Position numbers and translations under genes: made by a program. A DNA stretch of 64,000 nt from Roseateles oligotrophus. GTDB lineage: Bacteria; Pseudomonadota; Gammaproteobacteria; Burkholderiales; Burkholderiaceae_C. Where the stretch lies: contig NZ_JACHLP010000006.1 of assembly GCF_014204525.1 (NCBI RefSeq), forward strand, positions 1 to 64,000, in the 5' to 3' direction. Every line of letters begins with the position of its first letter. Within the stretch, counting starts at the first letter, position 1. The notes beneath the pieces were generated by a model, which was given only the letters and a program-made list of their open reading frames with translations, searched no databases and had not been told where the DNA came from. Below are positions 1-9,184 of this stretch, piece after piece.

Positions 1-95
1 TCGCTCCGATCGCCATGGAAACCGGTCTGCGCTTCGCTATCCGCGAAGGTGGCCGTACCGTCGGCTCCGGCGTGGTTGCTACCATCCTGGCCTAA
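1..95 (+). CDS. tuf: Elongation factor Tu, C-terminal end (partial)
   Basis: Only the last 30 codons are inside the window; the gene enters from the left edge and reads in frame from base 3 to the TAA at 93-95. The translated tail ([20 protein letters not shown], then SGVVATILA) is the C-terminal beta-barrel end of EF-Tu, the GTPase that delivers aminoacyl-tRNA to the ribosome. Its position immediately before rpsJ matches the end of the str operon (rpsL-rpsG-fusA-tuf) in proteobacteria. About 106 bases separate it from rpsJ, with no clear terminator, so tuf and rpsJ may be co-transcribed. Confidence 0.95.
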   Translation, partial: APIAMETGLRFAIREGGRTVGSGVVATILA

Positions 96-201
96 GTCTT
101 TTGCGTGACCAGTCTGGCTGCTGAATCATCGGTGGTCAGGCTTCACCAACCTCGCGGCAACCGGCCTTTGGTCGAGCCGCTCGTTCTTTGAAGGAATCGT
201 C

Positions 202-513
202 ATGCAAAAGCAAAAGATCCGCATCCGCCTGAAGGCATTTGATTACAAGCTGATCGACCAATCGGCCGCGGAAATCGTTGAAACCGCCAAGCGCACCGGC
301 GCGATCGTCAAGGGCCCCGTGCCCCTGCCGACCCGTATGCAGCGTTTCGACATTCTGCGTTCGCCGCACGTCAACAAGACCTCGCGCGACCAGTTCGAAA
401 TCCGTACCCACCAGCGTCTGATGGACATCGTTGACCCGACCGACAAGACGGTTGATGCCCTGATGAAGCTGGACCTGCCGGCCGGCGTGGACGTCGAAAT
501 CAAGTTGCAGTAA
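202..513 (+). CDS. rpsJ: 30S ribosomal protein S10
   Basis: A 103-aa protein of exactly the usual length for S10, beginning [15 protein letters not shown], the conserved first beta-strand, and containing the GPVPLPTR loop. S10 sits in the head of the 30S subunit and, with NusB, also serves in transcription antitermination. The start at 202 is preceded by a GAAGGA ribosome-binding site at 190-195. It is normally the first gene of the S10 operon, but here a strong intrinsic terminator (597-624) lies downstream, so it probably belongs to the tuf transcript. Confidence 0.98.
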   Translation: MQKQKIRIRLKAFDYKLIDQSAAEIVETAKRTGAIVKGPVPLPTRMQRFDILRSPHVNKTSRDQFEIRTHQRLMDIVDPTDKTVDALMKLDLPAGVDVEIKLQ

Positions 514-596
514 ACGCAACACGATGAGGCCCTCGCACCGATTTCGTCGTTGAAAGAGTTCTCATCCGCTGACTGCTCGAAAGAGCCATAAGCGAC

Positions 597-624
597 AAGG
601 GTAGCCGAAAGGTTGCCCTTTTTT
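597..624 (+). terminator. Intrinsic terminator between rpsJ and rplC
   Basis: A 10-bp stem (597-606 with 611-620, two G-T wobbles) closes on a GAAA tetraloop and runs into six T residues (619-624). This is a textbook rho-independent terminator on the plus strand. It separates rpsJ from the rest of the S10 gene set and is followed 21 bases later by a promoter-like sequence. Confidence 0.88.
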
Positions 625-644
625 CTTGCAGTCTCGGCTTGCGC

Positions 645-674
645 TTGCGTAAAAGCCCTGGTGCACGCTATACT
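645..674 (+). promoter_or_regulatory. Sigma-70 type promoter for the rplC operon
   Basis: TTGCGT (645-650) and TATACT (669-674) are separated by 18 bases. They match the -35 and -10 consensus at 4/6 and 5/6 positions. The pair lies directly after the terminator at 597-624 and about 180 bases before the rplC start, so it is the best candidate for driving rplC to rpsQ. Confidence 0.72.
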
Positions 675-680
675 CGCAAG

Positions 681-854
681 CTTTCCCGCGTTGGTCTATT
701 CCAGTGCGGGATTTTTCGCATCGGTAAGAAGCTGAGGAGTCGGGTGCAGGCCTGGGTTCGAGGTGGAATTTCCGGTGTCGAGGTCGCCCCGGCCAATCGT
801 TGTCGGGTGTTTGTAAATGGCTTCCAGGGAAATCCTGTGGGGCTGGAGAAAACC
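681..854 (+). promoter_or_regulatory. 5' leader of the rplC operon
   Basis: About 170 bases lie between the predicted transcription start and the rplC ATG. The stretch has no stop codon in the rplC frame, but the translation does not resemble L3, so I treat it as untranslated leader. Its length would suit autogenous control (L4 regulates the S10 operon in E. coli from a leader before rpsJ), but I see no structure that proves this. Confidence 0.35.
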
Positions 855-1526
855 ATGAGTCTAAGCAATCGTCTCGGATTGCTGGGTCGCAAGGTGGGCA
901 TGATGCGCATCTTCACGGACGACGGCGATGCCGTGCCTGTGACGGTGCTCGATGTGTCCGACAACCGCGTGTCCCAGATCAAGACCGTAGAAAACGACGG
1001 CTACACCGCCATTCAGGTGGTGTTCGGTTCGCGCAAAGCATCGCGCGTGACCAAGCCGGAAGCCGGCCACCTCGCCAAGGCAGGTGTTGAAGCCGGTCGT
1101 GTGATGAGCGAATTCCGCGTTGCCGCTGAAGTCGCCGCCGAATACAAGCTGGGCGCGCAAGTGCCGGTCTCGCTGTTTGCAGCGGGTCAGCTGGTGGATG
1201 TGCAGGGCACCTCCATCGGTAAGGGCTTCGAGGGCACCATCAAGCGTCATAACTTCGCGTCGCAGCGTGCGTCCCACGGTAACAGTCGTTCGCACAATGT
1301 GCCTGGTTCCATCTCGATGGCCCAGGATCCCGGTCGTGTGTTTCCTGGCAAGAAGATGTCGGGTCACCTGGGTGACGTGACTGTGAGCGTGCAGAACCTG
1401 GACATCGTGCGCGTTGACGAAGCTCGTCAGCTGCTGCTGGTTCGCGGTGCTGTTCCGGGCGCCAAGAACGGCCACGTGGTCGTGCGTCCCGCAGTCAAGG
1501 TCAAGGTCAAGAAGGGAGCCAACTGA
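855..1526 (+). CDS. rplC: 50S ribosomal protein L3
   Basis: A 223-aa protein starting [17 protein letters not shown]3 binds 23S rRNA near the peptidyl-transferase centre and nucleates 50S assembly. The conserved extension loop (residues around [13 protein letters not shown], followed by GHLGDV) is present. The open frame runs back to 639, but L3 homology begins at ATG 855, which has GGAGAA just upstream (845-850); this start gives a length near the family norm. The stop shares its last base with the ATG of rplD, indicating translational coupling. Confidence 0.96.
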   Translation: MSLSNRLGLLGRKVGMMRIFTDDGDAVPVTVLDVSDNRVSQIKTVENDGYTAIQVVFGSRKASRVTKPEAGHLAKAGVEAGRVMSEFRVAAEVAAEYKLGAQVPVSLFAAGQLVDVQGTSIGKGFEGTIKRHNFASQRASHGNSRSHNVPGSISMAQDPGRVFPGKKMSGHLGDVTVSVQNLDIVRVDEARQLLLVRGAVPGAKNGHVVVRPAVKVKVKKGAN

Positions 1527-2146
1527 TGCAGCTCGAGCTCCTGAATGAGCAAGGTCAGGCCACTGCCAAGGTGGACGCTCCTGATACGCTGTTTGCTCGC
1601 GATTACAACGAAGCCCTGGTGCACCAGGTGGTCGTGGCCTTCCAGGCCAACGCCCGCCAAGGCACTCGCGCCCAGAAGGATCGCGAACAAGTCAAGCACT
1701 CGACCAAGAAGCCTTTCCGTCAAAAGGGAACGGGTCGTGCACGTGCCGGTATGACGTCTTCGCCGCTGTGGCGCGGGGGCGGTCGGATTTTCCCGAACAT
1801 GCCGGATGAGAACTTCACGCACAAGCTGAACAAGAAGATGTATCGCGCCGGTATGGCCGCCATCTTGTCGCAGCTGGCTCGCGAAGGCCGCCTGGCCGTG
1901 GTGGATTCCATCTCTTTGGAAGCCCCCAAGACCAAGCTGCTGGCTGCCAAGTTCAAAGCCATGGGTCTGGAGTCGGTGATGTTGATCGCCGACCAAGTGG
2001 ACGACAACCTGGCGCTGGCATCGCGCAATCTGGCCAATGTGCTGGTTTGCGAGCCGCGCTACGCTGATCCGCTGTCGCTGGTCTTCTACAAGAAGGTGCT
2101 GGTGACCAAGGCCGCAATGGAGCAACTCCAGGAGATGCTGGCATGA
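1526..2146 (+). CDS. rplD: 50S ribosomal protein L4
   Basis: A 206-aa protein, the normal length for bacterial L4. It contains the conserved GTRAQKDR and [10 protein letters not shown] loop that lines the exit tunnel. L4 is an early 50S assembly protein and in E. coli represses its own operon. Its start codon overlaps the rplC stop by one base, and its stop overlaps the rplW start by four bases (ATGA), so synthesis of L3, L4 and L23 is likely coupled. Confidence 0.97.
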   Translation: MQLELLNEQGQATAKVDAPDTLFARDYNEALVHQVVVAFQANARQGTRAQKDREQVKHSTKKPFRQKGTGRARAGMTSSPLWRGGGRIFPNMPDENFTHKLNKKMYRAGMAAILSQLAREGRLAVVDSISLEAPKTKLLAAKFKAMGLESVMLIADQVDDNLALASRNLANVLVCEPRYADPLSLVFYKKVLVTKAAMEQLQEMLA

Positions 2147-2457
2147 GCGCCCCTAAATATTCAGAAGGCCGTCTGGCCTCGGTGCTGTTGGCGCCTATCG
2201 TGTCCGAAAAGGCCACGGCAGTTGCCGAAAAGCACAACCAAGTGTTGTTCAAGGTCTTGCGCGACGCCACCAAGCCCGAAATCAAGGCCGCTGTTGAACT
2301 GATGTTCAAGGTCGAGGTTGAGGCTGTGAACGTTGTTCAGGTCAAGGGCAAGGTCAAGCGCTTTGGTCGTTCCTTCGGTCGTCGCGATCACGTCAAGAAG
2401 GCGTACGTGTCGCTGAAGGCGGGCCAAGAGCTCAACTTCTCCGGGGAGGCTGCGTAA
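2143..2457 (+). CDS. rplW: 50S ribosomal protein L23
   Basis: A 104-aa protein containing the L23 core ([11 protein letters not shown], then [15 protein letters not shown]). L23 sits at the exit of the ribosomal tunnel and is the docking site for trigger factor and the signal recognition particle. The start overlaps the end of rplD and the stop overlaps the rplB ATG (TAATG). Confidence 0.97.
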   Translation: MSAPKYSEGRLASVLLAPIVSEKATAVAEKHNQVLFKVLRDATKPEIKAAVELMFKVEVEAVNVVQVKGKVKRFGRSFGRRDHVKKAYVSLKAGQELNFSGEAA

Positions 2458-3281
2458 TGGCCGTCGTTAAAGTCAAGCCAACGTCACCCGGCCGTCGTGC
2501 CGTTGTGAAGGTGGTGCACTCGCATCTGCACAAGGGCGCGCCCCATGCAGCTTTGCTTGAGCCGCAAATCCAGAATTCTGGCCGTAACAACAACGGTCAC
2601 ATCACGATTCGCCACAAGGGCGGTGGTCACAAGCACCACTACCGTGTGGTCGACTTCAAGCGCAACAAGGACGGCATTCCCGCCAAGGTTGAGCGCATCG
2701 AGTACGACCCCAACCGTACGGCCCACATCGCTCTGGTGTGCTATGCCGACGGCGAGCGTCGCTACATCATCGCTCCGCGTGGTCTGGAAGTCGGTTCGAC
2801 GATCTTGAGCGGTGCGGAAGCCCCGATCAAGGCCGGCAACACCTTGCCCATCCGCAACATTCCCGTGGGTTCGACGATCCATTGCGTGGAAATGCTGCCG
2901 GGTAAGGGTGCTCAGATCGCTCGTTCCGCTGGTGTGTCCGTGGTGCTGATGGCTCGTGAAGGCGTTTACGCTCAGCTGCGTCTGCGCTCGGGCGAAGTCC
3001 GTCGCATCCACATCGATTGCCGCGCCACGATTGGCGAAGTGTCGAACGAAGAGCATCAGCTGCGCCAGTACGGCAAGGCCGGTGCCATCCGTTGGAAGGG
3101 TATCCGCCCGACCGTTCGTGGTACCGCCATGAACCCGGTGGATCACCCGCACGGTGGTGGTGAAGGTCGTACCGGCGAGGGCCAGGCGCCTGTGTCGCCG
3201 TGGAACACCCTCACGAAGGGCTTCCGCACTCGTAACAACAAGCGCACGCAGACGTTCATCGTTTCGCGTCGCAAGAAGTAA
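2457..3281 (+). CDS. rplB: 50S ribosomal protein L2
   Basis: A 274-aa protein, as expected for L2. The N-terminal OB fold carries the [18 protein letters not shown] segment, and the C-terminal end carries the highly conserved [14 protein letters not shown] loop containing the histidine near the peptidyl-transferase centre. L2 is needed for subunit association and tRNA binding. It starts inside the stop of rplW and is followed 10 bases later by rpsS. Confidence 0.98.
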   Translation: MAVVKVKPTSPGRRAVVKVVHSHLHKGAPHAALLEPQIQNSGRNNNGHITIRHKGGGHKHHYRVVDFKRNKDGIPAKVERIEYDPNRTAHIALVCYADGERRYIIAPRGLEVGSTILSGAEAPIKAGNTLPIRNIPVGSTIHCVEMLPGKGAQIARSAGVSVVLMAREGVYAQLRLRSGEVRRIHIDCRATIGEVSNEEHQLRQYGKAGAIRWKGIRPTVRGTAMNPVDHPHGGGEGRTGEGQAPVSPWNTLTKGFRTRNNKRTQTFIVSRRKK

Positions 3282-3291
3282 AGGGTAGGCC

Positions 3292-3570
3292 ATGACTCGT
3301 TCATTGAAGAAGGGCCCGTTCATTGACCATCACCTCTTGGCCAAGGTCGAGAAGGCAGTGGCCAACAAGGACAAAAAGCCTATCAAGACTTGGTCGCGTC
3401 GCTCGACGATCCTGCCCGAATTCATCGGCCTGACGATCGCGGTGCACAACGGCAAGCAACACGTGCCAGTTTATGTGTCGGACCAGATGGTCGGCCACAA
3501 GCTGGGTGAATTCGCACTGACCCGTACCTTCAAAGGCCATCCGGCCGACAAGAAGGCTGGGAAGAAGTAA
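3292..3570 (+). CDS. rpsS: 30S ribosomal protein S19
   Basis: A 92-aa protein with the S19 signature [11 protein letters not shown] at the N terminus and [16 protein letters not shown] near the C terminus. S19 lies in the head of the small subunit, contacts 23S rRNA through an intersubunit bridge and lies close to the A-site tRNA. AAGGG precedes the ATG at a normal distance. rplV begins 11 bases downstream. Confidence 0.98.
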   Translation: MTRSLKKGPFIDHHLLAKVEKAVANKDKKPIKTWSRRSTILPEFIGLTIAVHNGKQHVPVYVSDQMVGHKLGEFALTRTFKGHPADKKAGKK

Positions 3571-3581
3571 GGATGCCAACG

Positions 3582-3911
3582 ATGGAAACCAAAGCAATCG
3601 TTCGCGGTGTCCGCCTGTCGTGTGACAAGGGCCGCCTGGTGGCGGACCTGATCCGCGGCAAGAAGGTGGACCACGCGCTGAACATCCTGGAATTCACCCA
3701 GAAGAAGGCTGCCGTCATCATCAAGAAGGCGCTGGAAAGCGCCATCGCCAACGCCGAGCACAACGACGGCGCTGATATTGATGAACTGAAGGTCACCACT
3801 ATTTATGTGGAACAAGGTGCCACGCTGAAGCGCTTCTCTGCCCGTGCTAAAGGCCGTGGCAACCGCATCAGCAAGCCCACGTGCCACATCTTCGTGTCGG
3901 TCGGCAACTGA
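3582..3911 (+). CDS. rplV: 50S ribosomal protein L22
   Basis: A 109-aa protein beginning [13 protein letters not shown], the usual Burkholderiales L22 start. An ATG nine bases upstream (3573) is in frame, but it overlaps the AAGGA sequence at 3569-3573, which is correctly spaced only for 3582, so I chose 3582. L22 lines the exit tunnel; its extended hairpin is the site of erythromycin-resistance mutations in other bacteria. The C-terminal [13 protein letters not shown] segment is typical. Confidence 0.95.
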   Translation: METKAIVRGVRLSCDKGRLVADLIRGKKVDHALNILEFTQKKAAVIIKKALESAIANAEHNDGADIDELKVTTIYVEQGATLKRFSARAKGRGNRISKPTCHIFVSVGN

Positions 3912-3927
3912 AGGCTGAAGGAAGACT

Positions 3928-4782
3928 ATGGGACAGAAAATCCATCCGACTGGCTTTCGCCTGCCAGTCACCCGTAACTGGGCTTCGCGTTGGTACGCGT
4001 CGAACAAGAACTTCGCCACCATGCTGGCCGAAGATCTGCAGGTTCGCGACTACCTGAAGACCAAGCTGAAGAATGCCGCCGTTTCGCGCATTCTGATCGA
4101 GCGTCCTGCCAAGAACGCTCGTATCACCATCTTCTCGGCACGTCCGGGCGTGGTGATCGGCAAGAAGGGCGAAGACATCGAAAACCTGAAGGCCGAGCTG
4201 ACCAAGCGTCTGGGCGTGCCGGTGGCCGTGAACATCGAAGAAGTGCGTAAGCCCGAAATCGATGCTCAGCTGATCGCCGACTCGATCACCCAGCAGCTGG
4301 AAAAGCGCATCATGTTCCGTCGCGCCATGAAGCGTGCGATGCAGAACGCCATGCGCCTGGGTGCTCAGGGCATCAAGATCATGTCTTCGGGTCGTCTGAA
4401 CGGTATCGAAATCGCTCGCTGCGAGTGGTACCGCGAAGGCCGTGTGCCCCTGCACACCCTGAAGGCTGACATCGACTACGGCTTCTCTGAAGCCAGCACG
4501 ACCTACGGCATCATCGGTGTCAAGGTCTGGGTCTATCGCGGTGACCGTCTTGCCAATGGCGAGGCTCCCGTGATCAAGAGCGAAGCTGGTGAAGACGATC
4601 GTCGTCCGCGTCGCAACACCCGTCCTGGCGCACCGAGCGGCCGTGGCCGTCCCGGTGGTGATCGTGGCCCGCGTGGTGAAGGTGGCGACAAGCCGGCCTC
4701 CGCCGGTGACGCAGCTCAGCCCGCGCCCAAGCGAGTGGTCCGCAAGGCCGCTCCCGCTGGCGGCGAGGCCAAAGGAGAATAA
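3928..4782 (+). CDS. rpsC: 30S ribosomal protein S3 with long basic C-terminal tail
   Basis: A 284-aa S3: [13 protein letters not shown] at the N terminus, then the KH domain ([14 protein letters not shown]), then the conserved [11 protein letters not shown] region ending near residue 210. S3 helps form the mRNA entry pore and the ribosomal helicase activity. Beyond residue ~215 a roughly 70-residue tail follows, rich in Arg, Gly, Pro and Ala ([12 protein letters not shown], later KRVVRKAAP). E. coli S3 is about 233 aa, so the tail is an extension; comparable tails are known in Burkholderiales. rplP starts two bases after the stop. Confidence 0.97.
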   Translation: MGQKIHPTGFRLPVTRNWASRWYASNKNFATMLAEDLQVRDYLKTKLKNAAVSRILIERPAKNARITIFSARPGVVIGKKGEDIENLKAELTKRLGVPVAVNIEEVRKPEIDAQLIADSITQQLEKRIMFRRAMKRAMQNAMRLGAQGIKIMSSGRLNGIEIARCEWYREGRVPLHTLKADIDYGFSEASTTYGIIGVKVWVYRGDRLANGEAPVIKSEAGEDDRRPRRNTRPGAPSGRGRPGGDRGPRGEGGDKPASAGDAAQPAPKRVVRKAAPAGGEAKGE

Positions 4783-4784
4783 AC

Positions 4785-5201
4785 ATGCTGCAACCAGCTC
4801 GTCGCAAATATCGCAAGGAGCAAAAGGGTCGTAACACGGGTGTTGCTACCCGTGGTGCTGCGGTGTCTTTTGGCGAATTCGGCCTGAAGGCAACCGAGCG
4901 CGGCCGTTTGACGGCTCGTCAGATCGAAGCTGCACGTCGTGCAATCTCGCGCCACATCAAGCGCGGTGGTCGTATCTTCATCCGCATCTTCCCGGACAAG
5001 CCGATCTCCCAAAAGCCCGCCGAAGTCCGTATGGGTAACGGCAAGGGCAACCCAGAGTACTACGTCGCTGAGATTCAGCCTGGCAAGGTGCTCTACGAGA
5101 TCAACGGTGTGCCGGAAGCCCTGGCTCGCGAAGCGTTCACTCTGGCTGCTGCAAAGCTGCCGCTGAGCTGCACCTTCGTGACGCGCCAGGTCGGCACCTG
5201 A
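4785..5201 (+). CDS. rplP: 50S ribosomal protein L16
   Basis: A 138-aa protein starting [17 protein letters not shown], diagnostic of bacterial L16. L16 organises the aminoacyl-tRNA binding region of the 50S subunit. The [12 protein letters not shown] segment is present. AAAGGAG precedes the ATG at good spacing. rpmC follows after 13 bases. Confidence 0.98.
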   Translation: MLQPARRKYRKEQKGRNTGVATRGAAVSFGEFGLKATERGRLTARQIEAARRAISRHIKRGGRIFIRIFPDKPISQKPAEVRMGNGKGNPEYYVAEIQPGKVLYEINGVPEALAREAFTLAAAKLPLSCTFVTRQVGT

Positions 5202-5214
5202 AGCGGAGAACACC

Positions 5215-5415
5215 ATGAAAGCATCTGAACTGCGTGGCAAGGATGTCGCTGCCTTGGAAAAGGAAGTGACCGATCTGCTCAAGGCCCATTTCGGCCTGCG
5301 CATGCAAAAAGCCACTCAACAGTTGAGCAATCACACTGTTCTGGGCAACACGCGCCGTGACATCGCTCGCGTCAAGACCATCTTGAACGAGAAGAAGAAG
5401 GGAGCCGCGAAATGA
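5215..5415 (+). CDS. rpmC: 50S ribosomal protein L29
   Basis: A 66-aa, largely alpha-helical protein beginning [17 protein letters not shown], typical of L29, with the conserved C-terminal [11 protein letters not shown] helix. L29 lies near the tunnel exit beside L23. Its stop overlaps the rpsQ start by four bases (ATGA). Confidence 0.97.
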   Translation: MKASELRGKDVAALEKEVTDLLKAHFGLRMQKATQQLSNHTVLGNTRRDIARVKTILNEKKKGAAK

Positions 5416-5681
5416 CGCAAGCTCAAGAAAAGAACACACGTACCTTGATCGGTCGTGTGGTCAGCGACAAGCGCGCCAAGACGGTGACCGTGCTGATCGA
5501 GCGTCGTGCCAAGCACGAGCTCTACGGCAAGATCGTGGCCCGTTCCCGCAAGTACCACGCCCATGACGAAAAGGGCGAGTACAAGATGGGTGATGTGGTC
5601 GAGATCGCCGAAGGCCGTCCTCTGTCCAAGACCAAGAGCTGGGTTGTGACCCGCCTGGTCGAGAAGGCTGAAGTCGTCTGA
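5412..5681 (+). CDS. rpsQ: 30S ribosomal protein S17
   Basis: An 89-aa OB-fold protein with [18 protein letters not shown] at the N terminus and the RPLSKTKSW motif near the end, as in bacterial S17. It binds 16S rRNA early in 30S assembly. It is the last ribosomal gene before an intrinsic terminator (5735-5776), so it closes the rplC-rpsQ transcription unit. Confidence 0.98.
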   Translation: MTQAQEKNTRTLIGRVVSDKRAKTVTVLIERRAKHELYGKIVARSRKYHAHDEKGEYKMGDVVEIAEGRPLSKTKSWVVTRLVEKAEVV

Positions 5682-5734
5682 TAAGCCTTTGAAGACGTTG
5701 GCTTTGTACGGTCTTGTACCGTACTCAGCATGAA

Positions 5735-5776
5735 ACGGTCGGAACGCTGGAATACTGGCGTCCGGCCGTTTTTTTT
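5735..5776 (+). terminator. Intrinsic terminator after rpsQ
   Basis: ACGGTCGGA (5735-5743) pairs with TCCGGCCGT (5761-5769), and the inner CGC/GCG extends the stem. The hairpin is followed by an uninterrupted T run to 5776. It ends the S10-type operon before the peroxiredoxin gene. Confidence 0.88.
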
Positions 5777-5833
5777 ACCTCCAAGAAACCGCAGCACGCT
5801 TCCGGGCTGTGGGCGCAAACCCAAGGATTCTTT

Positions 5834-6343
5834 ATGTTGAAAGTTGGCGATCAGCTGCCTGGCGGCACGCTGTATGAATTCATCGAAGTCGAGGGCAATG
5901 GCTGCTCGCTGGGCCCGAATGCGGTCGATATCGCTGCCGCGGTGGCAGGCAAGAAGATCGCTGTTTTTGCCCTGCCTGGCGCCTTCACGCCGACTTGTTC
6001 GGCGCAGCACGTGCCCGGCTACAAGGCCCAGGCCGAAGCCTTGGCCGCGGCGGGCGTGGACGAGATCTGGTGTGTCTCCGTCAACGACGCATTCGTGATG
6101 GGCGCCTGGGCCCGCGAGCAGCAAACCGCCGGCAAGATCCGCATGCTGGCCGATGGTAGTGCCGAATTCACCAAGGCCACCGGCCTGACGCTGGACCTGG
6201 GTTCGCGTGGCATGGGTCTGCGCTCGCAGCGCTACTCGATGCTGCTGGTGAATGGCCAGGTCAAAACGTTGAATATCGAGGCTCCGGCCAAGTTCGAAGT
6301 CAGCGATGCGGCCACCATGCTGCAGCAAGCGCAAACCAATTGA
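5834..6343 (+). CDS. Prx5-type peroxiredoxin (redoxin family)
   Basis: A 169-aa thioredoxin-fold peroxidase predicted to reduce hydrogen peroxide and alkyl hydroperoxides. The peroxidatic cysteine is Cys55 in the motif PGAFTPTCS, which is characteristic of the Prx5/AhpE-like redoxin class. Cys24 and a Cys in EIWCVSV near residue 80 could act as resolving residues. The ATG at 5834 has AAGGA at 5823-5827; the open frame extends upstream to 5714 through the terminator, which is not coding. The gene sits alone between rpsQ and rplN, where the S10 and spc operons are normally adjacent. No signal peptide, so it should be cytoplasmic. Confidence 0.9.
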   Translation: MLKVGDQLPGGTLYEFIEVEGNGCSLGPNAVDIAAAVAGKKIAVFALPGAFTPTCSAQHVPGYKAQAEALAAAGVDEIWCVSVNDAFVMGAWAREQQTAGKIRMLADGSAEFTKATGLTLDLGSRGMGLRSQRYSMLLVNGQVKTLNIEAPAKFEVSDAATMLQQAQTN

Positions 6344-6406
6344 TGGCGTGAAGGCCTGGGGGCTTCGTGCATTGCCGCGGCGCCCCAAATACTTCAGCGA
6401 AAGTGC

Positions 6407-6436
6407 TTGACGCACGAGGTGCGTTCAGTGCACAAT
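6407..6436 (+). promoter_or_regulatory. Candidate promoter for the spc operon
   Basis: TTGACG (6407-6412, 5/6 match to -35) and CACAAT (6431-6436, 4/6 match to -10) are 18 bases apart in the 281-base gap before rplN. They would give a leader of about 180 bases. No terminator is visible between the peroxiredoxin stop and this site. Confidence 0.5.
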
Positions 6437-6624
6437 CTAAAGCTTCGCCGAACGCAACGCGCATCAAGTGGTGCGCCGTGGCCTCGGATCCGCCCTCAAC
6501 TGCTGAGTGCAAGACCCTCACGGAAGTGAATTCTGGTCTTGTGTTTGGTCAACGGGCCCAAGACTGACCGATGACTTTGATGCGCTGATGTGCGTTGGAT
6601 GATTTGGGAAAAGTTGGGGATAAC

Positions 6625-6993
6625 ATGATTCAAATGCAATCGCGACTCGACGTCGCGGACAACACTGGCGCCAAGTCCGTCATGTGTATCAAGGTGCTTG
6701 GTGGTTCCAAGCGTCGGTACGCAGGCATTGGCGACATCATCAAGGTCAGCATCAAAGAGGCTGCTCCTCGTGCCCGAGTGAAAAAGGGCGAGGTTTACAG
6801 CGCTGTGGTCGTTCGTACCGCCAAGGGTGTTCGTCGTCAAGACGGCTCGCTGGTGAAGTTCGACGGCAACGCCGCCGTGCTGCTGAATGCCAAGCTGGAG
6901 CCCATCGGTACCCGTATCTTCGGCCCCGTGACGCGTGAACTGCGTACCGAGCGCTTCATGAAGATCGTGTCGCTGGCGCCAGAGGTTCTCTGA
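6625..6993 (+). CDS. rplN: 50S ribosomal protein L14
   Basis: A 122-aa protein, exactly the standard L14 length when started at ATG 6625 ([17 protein letters not shown]). The frame is open upstream to 6595, but L14 homology and GGGGA (6616-6620) support 6625. L14 forms part of an intersubunit bridge and binds RsfS. It opens the spc gene set. Confidence 0.98.
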   Translation: MIQMQSRLDVADNTGAKSVMCIKVLGGSKRRYAGIGDIIKVSIKEAAPRARVKKGEVYSAVVVRTAKGVRRQDGSLVKFDGNAAVLLNAKLEPIGTRIFGPVTRELRTERFMKIVSLAPEVL

Positions 6994-7018
6994 GCTCGGT
7001 CACAGTCAAAGGTAAGCC

Positions 7019-7336
7019 ATGAACAAGATTCGTACAGGCGACCAAGTCATTGTTTTGACCGGTCGCGACAAGGGCAAGCGCGGCGCCGTTGCGCAGCGCA
7101 TTGATGCCGATCACATCGTTGTAGAAGGTGTGAATGTCGTCAAGAAGCACGTCAAGCCGAACCCCATGAAGGGTACGACTGGCGGCGTCGTCGACAAGAC
7201 AATGCCTATTCATCAATCCAACGTGGCGATTTTTAACGCTGCATCCGGCAAGGCCGATCGCGTGGGCATCAAGCTCGCCGCCGATGGCAAGAAGGTGCGC
7301 GTCTACAAGTCGACCGGCGAAGAGATCAAGGCTTAA
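7019..7336 (+). CDS. rplX: 50S ribosomal protein L24
   Basis: A 105-aa protein with an N-terminal KOW motif ([18 protein letters not shown]) and the VKKHVKPNP segment of L24, one of the two initiators of 50S assembly. AAAGGTAAG precedes the ATG. rplE follows 10 bases after the stop. Confidence 0.98.
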   Translation: MNKIRTGDQVIVLTGRDKGKRGAVAQRIDADHIVVEGVNVVKKHVKPNPMKGTTGGVVDKTMPIHQSNVAIFNAASGKADRVGIKLAADGKKVRVYKSTGEEIKA

Positions 7337-7346
7337 GGGGTTCGAC

Positions 7347-7886
7347 ATGGCTCGTTTGCAAGCGTTTTATCGCGAAAAAGTTGTGCCAAGCCTCACTGAG
7401 AAGTTTGGTTACACGTCGGTCATGGAAGTGCCTCGCATCACCAAGATCACTCTGAATATGGGTGTCAGCGAAGCAGTTGCCGACAAGAAGGTCATGGATC
7501 ACGCCGTCGGCGATCTGACCAAGATTGCAGGTCAGAAGCCTGTTGTGACGAAGTCGAAGAAGGCGATTGCCGGCTTCAAGATTCGTGACGGCGTGCCCAT
7601 CGGCTGCATGGTGACTCTGCGCGGTGTGCAGATGTACGAATTCCTGGATCGCTTTGTCACCATCGCCCTGCCGCGTGTGCGTGACTTCCGTGGTATCTCG
7701 GGTCGTTCGTTTGACGGCCGTGGTAACTACAACATTGGCGTCAAAGAACAGATCATCTTCCCTGAGATCGACTACGACAAGGTGGATGCGCTGCGTGGGC
7801 TGAACATCAGCATCACCACTTCCGCCAAGACGGATGACGAGTGCAAGGCCTTGCTGGCTGCATTCAAGTTTCCGTTCAAGAACTGA
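7347..7886 (+). CDS. rplE: 50S ribosomal protein L5
   Basis: A 179-aa protein, the standard length, starting [16 protein letters not shown] at 7347; AAGGGG lies just upstream. L5 binds 5S rRNA with L18 and L25 and contacts S13 across the subunit interface. The segment [20 protein letters not shown] is the conserved P-site loop region. Confidence 0.98.
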   Translation: MARLQAFYREKVVPSLTEKFGYTSVMEVPRITKITLNMGVSEAVADKKVMDHAVGDLTKIAGQKPVVTKSKKAIAGFKIRDGVPIGCMVTLRGVQMYEFLDRFVTIALPRVRDFRGISGRSFDGRGNYNIGVKEQIIFPEIDYDKVDALRGLNISITTSAKTDDECKALLAAFKFPFKN

Positions 7887-7894
7887 GGTGACCC

Positions 7895-8200
7895 GTGGCA
7901 AAAACATCACTGAAGCAACGTGAGCTCAAGCGCGACGCGCTGGTAGCCAAGTATGCAAAGAAGTATGCGGAACTGAAGGGCATCGCTAACGATGCCAAGA
8001 AGACTGACGAAGAGCGTTATGTTGCTCGTCTGGAGCTGCAAAAGCTGCCCCGCAATGCCTACCCGACCCGTCTGCGCAATCGTTGCGCATTGACTGGACG
8101 TCCTCGCGGTACCTTCCGCAAGTTCGGTTTGGGCCGTAACAAGATTCGCGAGCTGGCCTTCAAGGGCGACATCCCCGGTGTCGTCAAGGCCAGCTGGTAA
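7895..8200 (+). CDS. rpsN: 30S ribosomal protein S14 (zinc-free form)
   Basis: A 101-aa protein starting with GTG at 7895, preceded by TGAGG. The C-terminal block [19 protein letters not shown] is the S14 signature. The length and the lack of the two CxxC pairs mark the long zinc-independent S14, as in E. coli. S14 lies in the 30S head near S19 and S13. Confidence 0.97.
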   Translation: MAKTSLKQRELKRDALVAKYAKKYAELKGIANDAKKTDEERYVARLELQKLPRNAYPTRLRNRCALTGRPRGTFRKFGLGRNKIRELAFKGDIPGVVKASW

Positions 8201-8225
8201 CGGCGAAGATTAGGAGATATCGCAA

Positions 8226-8621
8226 ATGAGCATGAGTGATCCTATCGCCGACATGCTGACCCGTATTCGCAACGCCCAGAGCGTTGAGAAGGTCAGCGTC
8301 GTGATGCCGTCCTCGAAGTTGAAAGTGGCGATCGCCAAGGTCCTGAAGGACGAAGGCTATATCGACAGTTTCGCGGTGCGTGGCGAAGCCGCCCGCCCTG
8401 AGCTGGAGATTTCGCTGAAGTATTACGGCGGTAAGCCGGTGATCGAGCGCATTGAGCGCGTGAGCCGTCCCGGCCTGCGCATTTACAAGGGCCGCCACGA
8501 CATTCCTCAGGTCATGAATGGCCTGGGTGTGGCGATTGTCACCACGCCGCAAGGTGTGATGACGGACCGCAAAGCACGTCAAGCCGGCATCGGCGGCGAA
8601 GTGCTCTGCTACGTCGCCTAA
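8226..8621 (+). CDS. rpsH: 30S ribosomal protein S8
   Basis: A 131-aa protein beginning [18 protein letters not shown], the usual form for this order, with the C-terminal GGEVLCYVA signature. S8 organises the central domain of 16S rRNA and in E. coli is the translational repressor of the spc operon. A strong AGGAGATA site lies before the ATG. Confidence 0.98.
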   Translation: MSMSDPIADMLTRIRNAQSVEKVSVVMPSSKLKVAIAKVLKDEGYIDSFAVRGEAARPELEISLKYYGGKPVIERIERVSRPGLRIYKGRHDIPQVMNGLGVAIVTTPQGVMTDRKARQAGIGGEVLCYVA

Positions 8622-8639
8622 GCGCAAGGAGATATACAG

Positions 8640-9173
8640 ATGTCCCGCGTTGGAAAAATGCCGGTCGCCATCCCGCAAGGTGTGGACGTTACCGTTACCG
8701 CTGAGCAAATCAGCGTCAAGGGCTCGCTCGGCACGCTGGTGCGTCCGATCAACAGCCTGGTGTCGATCAAGAACGAAGGCGGCAAGCTGAGCTTCGCTCC
8801 TAACGACGAGTCGGCAGCTGCCGGCGCCATGAGCGGCACCACCCGCGCTCTGGTTGCCAATATGGTCAGCGGCGTCAGCAAGGGTTTCGAGCGCAAGCTG
8901 AACCTGGTTGGTGTGGGCTTCCGTGCCCAGGCTCAAGGTCAGAAGCTCAATCTGCAGATCGGTTTCTCTCACCCCGTGGTGAAAGACATGCCGGCTGGCA
9001 TCAAGGTTGAGTGCCCGACCCAGACCGAAATTCTGATCAAGGGCGCGGACGCCCAAGTGGTCGGCCAGGTTGCTGCCGAAGTGCGCGCCTTCCGTCCGCC
9101 CGAGCCTTATAAGGGCAAGGGCATCCGCTATTCCGACGAGAAGGTCTCTCTCAAAGAGACCAAGAAGAAGTAA
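8640..9173 (+). CDS. rplF: 50S ribosomal protein L6
   Basis: A 177-aa protein made of two related alpha/beta halves; the C-terminal half carries [13 protein letters not shown], the L6 signature. L6 lies near the sarcin-ricin loop and the factor-binding site. An AAGGAGATATACAG ribosome-binding region precedes the ATG. Confidence 0.98.
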   Translation: MSRVGKMPVAIPQGVDVTVTAEQISVKGSLGTLVRPINSLVSIKNEGGKLSFAPNDESAAAGAMSGTTRALVANMVSGVSKGFERKLNLVGVGFRAQAQGQKLNLQIGFSHPVVKDMPAGIKVECPTQTEILIKGADAQVVGQVAAEVRAFRPPEPYKGKGIRYSDEKVSLKETKKK

Positions 9174-9184
9174 GGAGCAGCGCA

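Noticed and set aside
639-854. N-terminal extension of rplC to base 639
   Set aside because: The extra 72 residues do not resemble L3, and the segment holds the promoter and leader; ATG 855 has a ribosome-binding site and matches L3 homologues.
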